A stretch of 64,000 nt of DNA from Rhizobium croatiense. GTDB taxonomy: Bacteria > Pseudomonadota > Alphaproteobacteria > Rhizobiales > Rhizobiaceae. A program made the translations under genes and the position numbers. The notes below the pieces were generated by a model. It saw nothing but the letters and a program-made list of their open reading frames with translations. It made no database searches and had not been told where the DNA came from. Shown here piece after piece: positions 61,182 to 64,000 of this stretch (positions are counted from its first letter, which is position 1; every line of letters starts with the position of its first letter). The stretch covers positions 62,001-126,000 of the forward strand of contig NZ_JAILYJ010000008.1 in assembly GCF_019793465.1 (NCBI RefSeq). The letters run 5' to 3'.

Positions 61182-62450
61182 TTAATTTATCCCCGATCCG
61201 CTTTGTGCACGCTCTCGATGAGGAATGTTGACAAAAGCTGCGAAAAGCGCTGCCGACAAAGCAAGGGACGCCGATGTCAGCAACATCGCGAACAGCGTCG
61301 GAATCGCGCCGGCCTCCCGGAGAAACAGTCCGGCGATCGAAGCGATCAGCGCTCCGCCGGCGATCGACATGGCAGCGGCGAGGCCGGCAGCGGTGCCGGC
61401 GAGATGGGCACGAACCGACATCACCCCCAGATTGGCGGCGGGAAAGGTCAAGCCATTGCCGATACCGATGAACATGCAGGGTCCGAAAAACGCCAGGATA
61501 TGTGTGACGCCCGACATCGACAGGGTCAGCCCTAGCAGCAGACCCATGCAGGTGGTTACGCGCGCAATAACGAGCGTGATGCTAAGCGATTTTCCCGCCA
61601 ATCGGGTAGCGAGATAGCTGCCCAGAATGAACCCTGCGGGAACCATTCCCATGAAGAAGCCCAGCTTCGCGCTCGATCCGCCGAGCAGTGAACCGACGGC
61701 CAAAGATGCCCCTCCGAGAAAGATATAAAGAGTGCCGGTGGAACAGGCCATGCACAGCGTATACGCCCAGAACCGCGGCGAACCCAGGAGCTGCCGATAG
61801 GAGGCAAGGTAATTGCCTCTCGGTCTCGACGCATGTCTGGCGGTCTCCTTCAGCTCGCGCATGGAAATCGCAAGGATGGCTGCGCCAAGCAGCGCGAGAG
61901 CAACGAAGATCGCCCGCCATCCGAACGCCTCGTCCAGAACGCCGCCGAAACTCGGACCGAGCATCGGCGCGATTGCCCAACCCATGGCGGCGTAGCCGAT
62001 CCTGTTGGCAGCCTGGCCCTCGCCCGCCGTCTCCTTGATGACGACAAGAGCGACGCAGAAACAGGCCGCGATCGACGCTTGCATCACGCGAAACAACAGG
62101 AAAATGCCGATATTGGGAGCGAGCGCGCAGCCGATCGAAGCAACGATGAAAATCGAAACGGCGATCAGCGCGACCGGCCGGCGCCCGTAGCGATCCGACA
62201 TCGCGCCGGCGACAATTTCCGTCAGGGCGTTGATGATGGCATAGCCCGCAATCGAAAGATTGACGAGGGCGAAATCGGCCTGAAACGTGGCTGCGATGTT
62301 CGGCAGCGCCGGCAGAAATATGTTGACCGGCAACACCGAAAGCGCCGTCAGCAGCAGGAGGGTCGTGCGTCGGGGCGCTGCTGTCGATGCCGTGGCCGTT
62401 TTTTCGGTCAGCCGGCTGCCGGAAGTCTGAACAAAGTTATCGCGTGTCAT
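61182..62450 (-). CDS. MFS exporter, Bcr/CflA drug-resistance family
   Basis: 422 residues with twelve predicted helices. LPVNIFLPALPNIAATFQAD, SDRYGRRPVALI (motif A) and AIAPMLGPSFGGVLDEAFGWRAIF (motif C, antiporter signature) fit the Bcr/CflA group of drug and metabolite exporters. GGGCAGGACC precedes the ATG. A leader peptide, alternative hairpins and a T-run terminator lie between its probable promoter and the start codon, so expression is probably controlled by attenuation. The substrate is unknown. Confidence 0.9.
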   Translation of the reverse strand: MTRDNFVQTSGSRLTEKTATASTAAPRRTTLLLLTALSVLPVNIFLPALPNIAATFQADFALVNLSIAGYAIINALTEIVAGAMSDRYGRRPVALIAVSIFIVASIGCALAPNIGIFLLFRVMQASIAACFCVALVVIKETAGEGQAANRIGYAAMGWAIAPMLGPSFGGVLDEAFGWRAIFVALALLGAAILAISMRELKETARHASRPRGNYLASYRQLLGSPRFWAYTLCMACSTGTLYIFLGGASLAVGSLLGGSSAKLGFFMGMVPAGFILGSYLATRLAGKSLSITLVIARVTTCMGLLLGLTLSMSGVTHILAFFGPCMFIGIGNGLTFPAANLGVMSVRAHLAGTAAGLAAAMSIAGGALIASIAGLFLREAGAIPTLFAMLLTSASLALSAALFAAFVNIPHRERAQSGSGIN

Positions 62451-62516
62451 GGTCCTGCCCGTCTTGTCAGCGAGATTTCTGGAGAGTCTGACGAGGCGAG
62501 GCGCAATTCAGGGCAC

Positions 62517-62559
62517 AAAAAAAGCCCCGTCAGGAGCTTGATTTACCGCGCATGGGGCT
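62517..62559 (-). terminator. Terminator of the MFS leader (attenuator)
   Basis: On the minus strand AGCCCC (62554-62559) pairs with GGGGCT (62523-62528), followed by a run of seven T (62517-62523). It stands 66 bp ahead of the MFS start codon and after the leader ORF, so it must be regulated to let the gene be transcribed. The 5' arm overlaps the alternative antiterminator stem. Confidence 0.75.
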
Positions 62560-62594
62560 GATCGCCGGATGGTTACACCATCCTGCCCATGCGC
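62548..62594 (-). promoter_or_regulatory. Antiterminator hairpin of the MFS leader
   Basis: GCGCATGGG (from 62594) pairs perfectly with CCCATGCGC (ending at 62548), enclosing a second perfect stem GGATGGT-N3-ACCATCC at 62567-62583. The outer 5' arm lies inside codons 12-15 of the leader peptide, while the 3' arm overlaps the terminator 5' arm at 62554-62557. The two structures are therefore mutually exclusive. Confidence 0.65.
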
Positions 62595-62629
62595 TTTATC
62601 ACCACGACAAGAACCATTGCGATCTTCAT
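62573..62629 (-). CDS. Leader peptide of the MFS attenuator (18 aa)
   Basis: ATG 62627-62629 to TAA 62573-62575 encodes MKIAMVLVVVIKRMGRMV. Six consecutive branched-chain residues (V-L-V-V-V-I, codons 6-11) include ATA, a rare codon in this GC-rich genome. The ribosome binding site is weak. The peptide is followed at once by alternative hairpins and a T-run terminator, the hallmarks of ribosome-mediated attenuation. Downstream is an MFS exporter rather than an amino-acid biosynthesis gene. Confidence 0.6.
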   Translation of the reverse strand: MKIAMVLVVVIKRMGRMV

Positions 62630-62836
62630 GACCGCTATGGCTACACCAATATTTCCGTCCCGTCAACGTGAGGTTTCACCGCCCGTTGGAAATGCACGCC
62701 GGAGAACCCGTGCGGCCAATGGCGCGATGCGGCTTTACGGTAGCTGCCGGATCTGTCACATTCGCTCGCAAAACAACAAGACCACAAAGAGCAACAAGAA
62801 ACTCCTAGTCTGGTGGCACCCCGCATGTTCGATCGG

Positions 62837-62855
62837 CCTTCGCCTGGGGCGAAGG
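62837..62855 (+). promoter_or_regulatory. Hairpin in the leader of the DMT transporter gene
   Basis: CCTTCGCC-TGG-GGCGAAGG is a perfect 8-bp stem-loop, 31 bp upstream of the ATG at 62887. The segment 62630-62886 also contains the minus-strand promoter for the MFS leader; no gene is seen there. Confidence 0.4.
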
Positions 62856-62886
62856 CTTGACCTATGGGTGCGACAGGAGTTTCGCG

Positions 62887-63324
62887 ATGAATTCACTCTG
62901 GCCGATCGTCATCGGCGGCATTCTGCCCGCCATTTTCTGGGGCATCACCGCAATCTTCCAGAAGCAGAGCGCCACGTCCGCCACCGGCTCCGCCGTCTAT
63001 CTGATCGCCTTCGGCGCCGCCTGTGCTCTCGCCGGCCTGATTGCCGCGCTGATCTGGCGCCCTGCCCCCTGGACCGCCGCAGGTCTTGGTTTTGCCGCCA
63101 CCGCCGGCGCCTGCTTCGCTTTCGGCACCGGCCTCATCAGCTTCGCGCTCTTCGCTTACGGCGTCCCTGTCTCGAAACTCGCGCCGATCTGGAGCTGCAA
63201 CGTGCTGGTGACGCTGGCAATCGGCGCCCTTTTCCTCGGTGAGGCCTCAGAGCTCAACACAGTCAAGCTGGCCGCTGGCACCCTCCTCATTCTCTCAGGC
63301 GCTCTCCTCGTCAGCAGCGCCTGA
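62887..63324 (+). CDS. Half-size DMT/EamA-like transporter
   Basis: 145 residues from ATG 62887 (CAGGAG upstream). It has about five hydrophobic helices: SLWPIVIGGILPAIFWGITAIFQ, YLIAFGAACALAGLIAALI, FGTGLISFALFAYGVPVSKLAPI and a last helix ending ILSGALLVSSA. One EamA repeat only, so it probably dimerises. The substrate is unknown. It is divergent from the attenuator-controlled MFS gene, and both are putative exporters. Confidence 0.82.
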   Translation: MNSLWPIVIGGILPAIFWGITAIFQKQSATSATGSAVYLIAFGAACALAGLIAALIWRPAPWTAAGLGFAATAGACFAFGTGLISFALFAYGVPVSKLAPIWSCNVLVTLAIGALFLGEASELNTVKLAAGTLLILSGALLVSSA

Positions 63325-63348
63325 GGGGAAATGCGCAAGATAAGACAA

Positions 63349-63810
63349 TCAATAGGAGACAAGGACTTCGCCGATAATAGGTCGCTGCCTTACAACCAGC
63401 GGAACCGCAATACCGAAGTCAGACTCGCCTAAAAAGATGTCGGCCGTAACTCGCCGGCTGGAAAAATCGATGCGCGATCGCGAACCCTTGAAGGAACAGG
63501 GATCAGACCTGCAATAGATGCGCAGTTCACCCCCCTTCAAGCCCGAATACACCGTAATCGCGAGATGGACGGCGGAATCGGCATGGTCGACAAGCTCGCA
63601 AGCAACCTCCGGGACGCATGACACCTCAGCAGAGATCGGTTCGTTTTGCCCCATGACCACGGCATAAGTAACTTTGACGGGCGCTGCGGCCTCGTGCGAC
63701 CTGATTTCTTTTGGGTTTAAGCAGAGGAGCGTGGCGATCGCGAAGAATTCAAACACGCTGCTGATGATCATCCCCTTGCCCCCGCGACCGATGACAGCAA
63801 CGCTGGACAT
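63349..63810 (-). CDS. Hypothetical protein with N-terminal membrane segment
   Basis: 153 residues from ATG 63808-63810; an internal ATG at 63771 is an alternative start. A hydrophobic segment (MIISSVFEFFAIATLLCL, about 14-31) precedes a soluble part with four Cys (VSCVPEVACEL, IYCRSDPCSF) that could form disulfides in the periplasm. I do not recognise a family. It is divergent from the LysR gene at the window end and may be under its control. Confidence 0.6.
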   Translation of the reverse strand: MSSVAVIGRGGKGMIISSVFEFFAIATLLCLNPKEIRSHEAAAPVKVTYAVVMGQNEPISAEVSCVPEVACELVDHADSAVHLAITVYSGLKGGELRIYCRSDPCSFKGSRSRIDFSSRRVTADIFLGESDFGIAVPLVVRQRPIIGEVLVSY

Positions 63811-63911
63811 TTTCCGTGTTAAAATTGCGGCGCTTCCCAGCCAAACGCTGCCTCATTGCCGCCCGGTCCTCTTTGTTGATATTCTGCGCCTGCGCAATGC
63901 CGGAACCTGAC

Positions 63912-64000
63912 ATGACTCCACGACAACTGAAGACATTCCTTGCGGTCATCCGCCACGGAAACCTCACGCGCGCTGCTGCCGAAGTCAATCTCGCTCAATC
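63912..64000 (+). CDS. LysR-family regulator, start only (truncated by window end)
   Basis: ATG 63912 opens MTPRQLKTFLAVIRHGNLTR followed by AAAEVNLAQS, the first two helices of a LysR-type winged helix-turn-helix. The remaining 90 percent lies outside the window. It is divergent from the hypothetical Cys-rich protein gene. Confidence 0.85.
   Translation, partial: MTPRQLKTFLAVIRHGNLTRAAAEVNLAQ

Noticed and set aside
62517..62580. tRNA-like or CCA-ending element near the A-run
   Set aside because: No cloverleaf arms can be drawn; the pairs are explained by terminator and antiterminator stems.
62837..62855. Guanidine (mini-ykkC type) riboswitch before the small transporter gene
   Set aside because: Only one hairpin with a TGG loop; the paired ACGR loops expected for that class are absent.

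Overview
The window looks like chromosomal DNA of a Rhizobium (R. leguminosarum/etli type) alphaproteobacterium. The evidence is high GC with strong GC3 bias, an Omp2/RopA-type porin, rhizobial gene families (Usg, DUF1289, DUF2270, an Lrp/AsnC regulator beside the porin), and at least five families of short palindromic intergenic repeats typical of rhizobia. I saw no rRNA, tRNA, CRISPR array or intact insertion sequence. The window opens inside an acyltransferase gene (3' part missing) and ends 30 codons into a LysR-type regulator gene.

Layout. 1-9.3 kb: acyltransferase, VCBS-type surface protein, class I fumarase, a tiny membrane protein, a GGDEF protein, FMN-binding protein, alpha/beta hydrolase divergent from a MarR regulator, LtrA, DUF971. 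9.4-12 kb: moaA, a repeat-rich scar, then a truncated and frameshifted FecCD permease beside an intact siderophore-type ATPase. 12-22 kb: a sugar or polyol catabolic locus with a SorC regulator, FGGY kinase and two-subunit transketolase on the minus strand, divergent from an RbsC/B/A-type ABC importer and two short-chain dehydrogenases on the plus strand. A 16-bp palindrome (GTGAAT-N4-ATTCAC) occurs before the regulator and twice in the divergent promoter region. 22-29 kb: repeat block, SDR, DMT transporter, mobA-mobB, a LysR regulator facing a 20-bp tandem repeat, a cupin gene, an aldo/keto reductase gene broken by two compensating indels, and a GST. 29-36 kb: small secreted peptide, Ohr, an EnvZ/OmpR-type two-component pair, a secreted epoxide-hydrolase-like protein divergent from a DipZ-type thiol-disulfide protein and a second secreted hydrolase. 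Two direct-repeat sites of OmpR type lie in that divergent region. 36-43 kb: OmpA-family protein with a long charged linker, amino-acid ABC importer (binding protein plus two permeases, no ATPase), Usg, DUF2270, TPR-methyltransferase. 43-47 kb: GST and two facing ArsR/SRPBCC/DUF1801 stress modules. 47-54 kb: a frameshifted small gene, a beta-hydroxyacid dehydrogenase with an AlkD-like repair protein, small Cys-rich, disordered and membrane proteins, universal stress and CBS proteins, a LysR remnant, and the porin. 54-61 kb: Lrp regulator, uracil-DNA glycosylase, thermonuclease, PAS-less histidine kinase, dgkA, cobT/cobS, DUF1289, aspartic protease. 61-64 kb: a Bcr/CflA-type MFS exporter preceded by an apparent transcription attenuator, a half-size DMT transporter, a hypothetical protein, and the start of a LysR gene.

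The two most unusual signals are the attenuator and the sugar locus. The attenuator has an 18-codon leader peptide with the run V-L-V-V-V-I, mutually exclusive hairpins and a T7 terminator ahead of the MFS gene. The sugar locus pairs a glycerol-kinase-like FGGY enzyme, whose glycerol-contacting Tyr is apparently replaced by Met, with a split transketolase and its own palindromic operator set. Several decayed genes (FecCD permease, aldo/keto reductase, LysR fragment, a small two-part ORF) show ongoing erosion next to repeats or at homopolymer runs.
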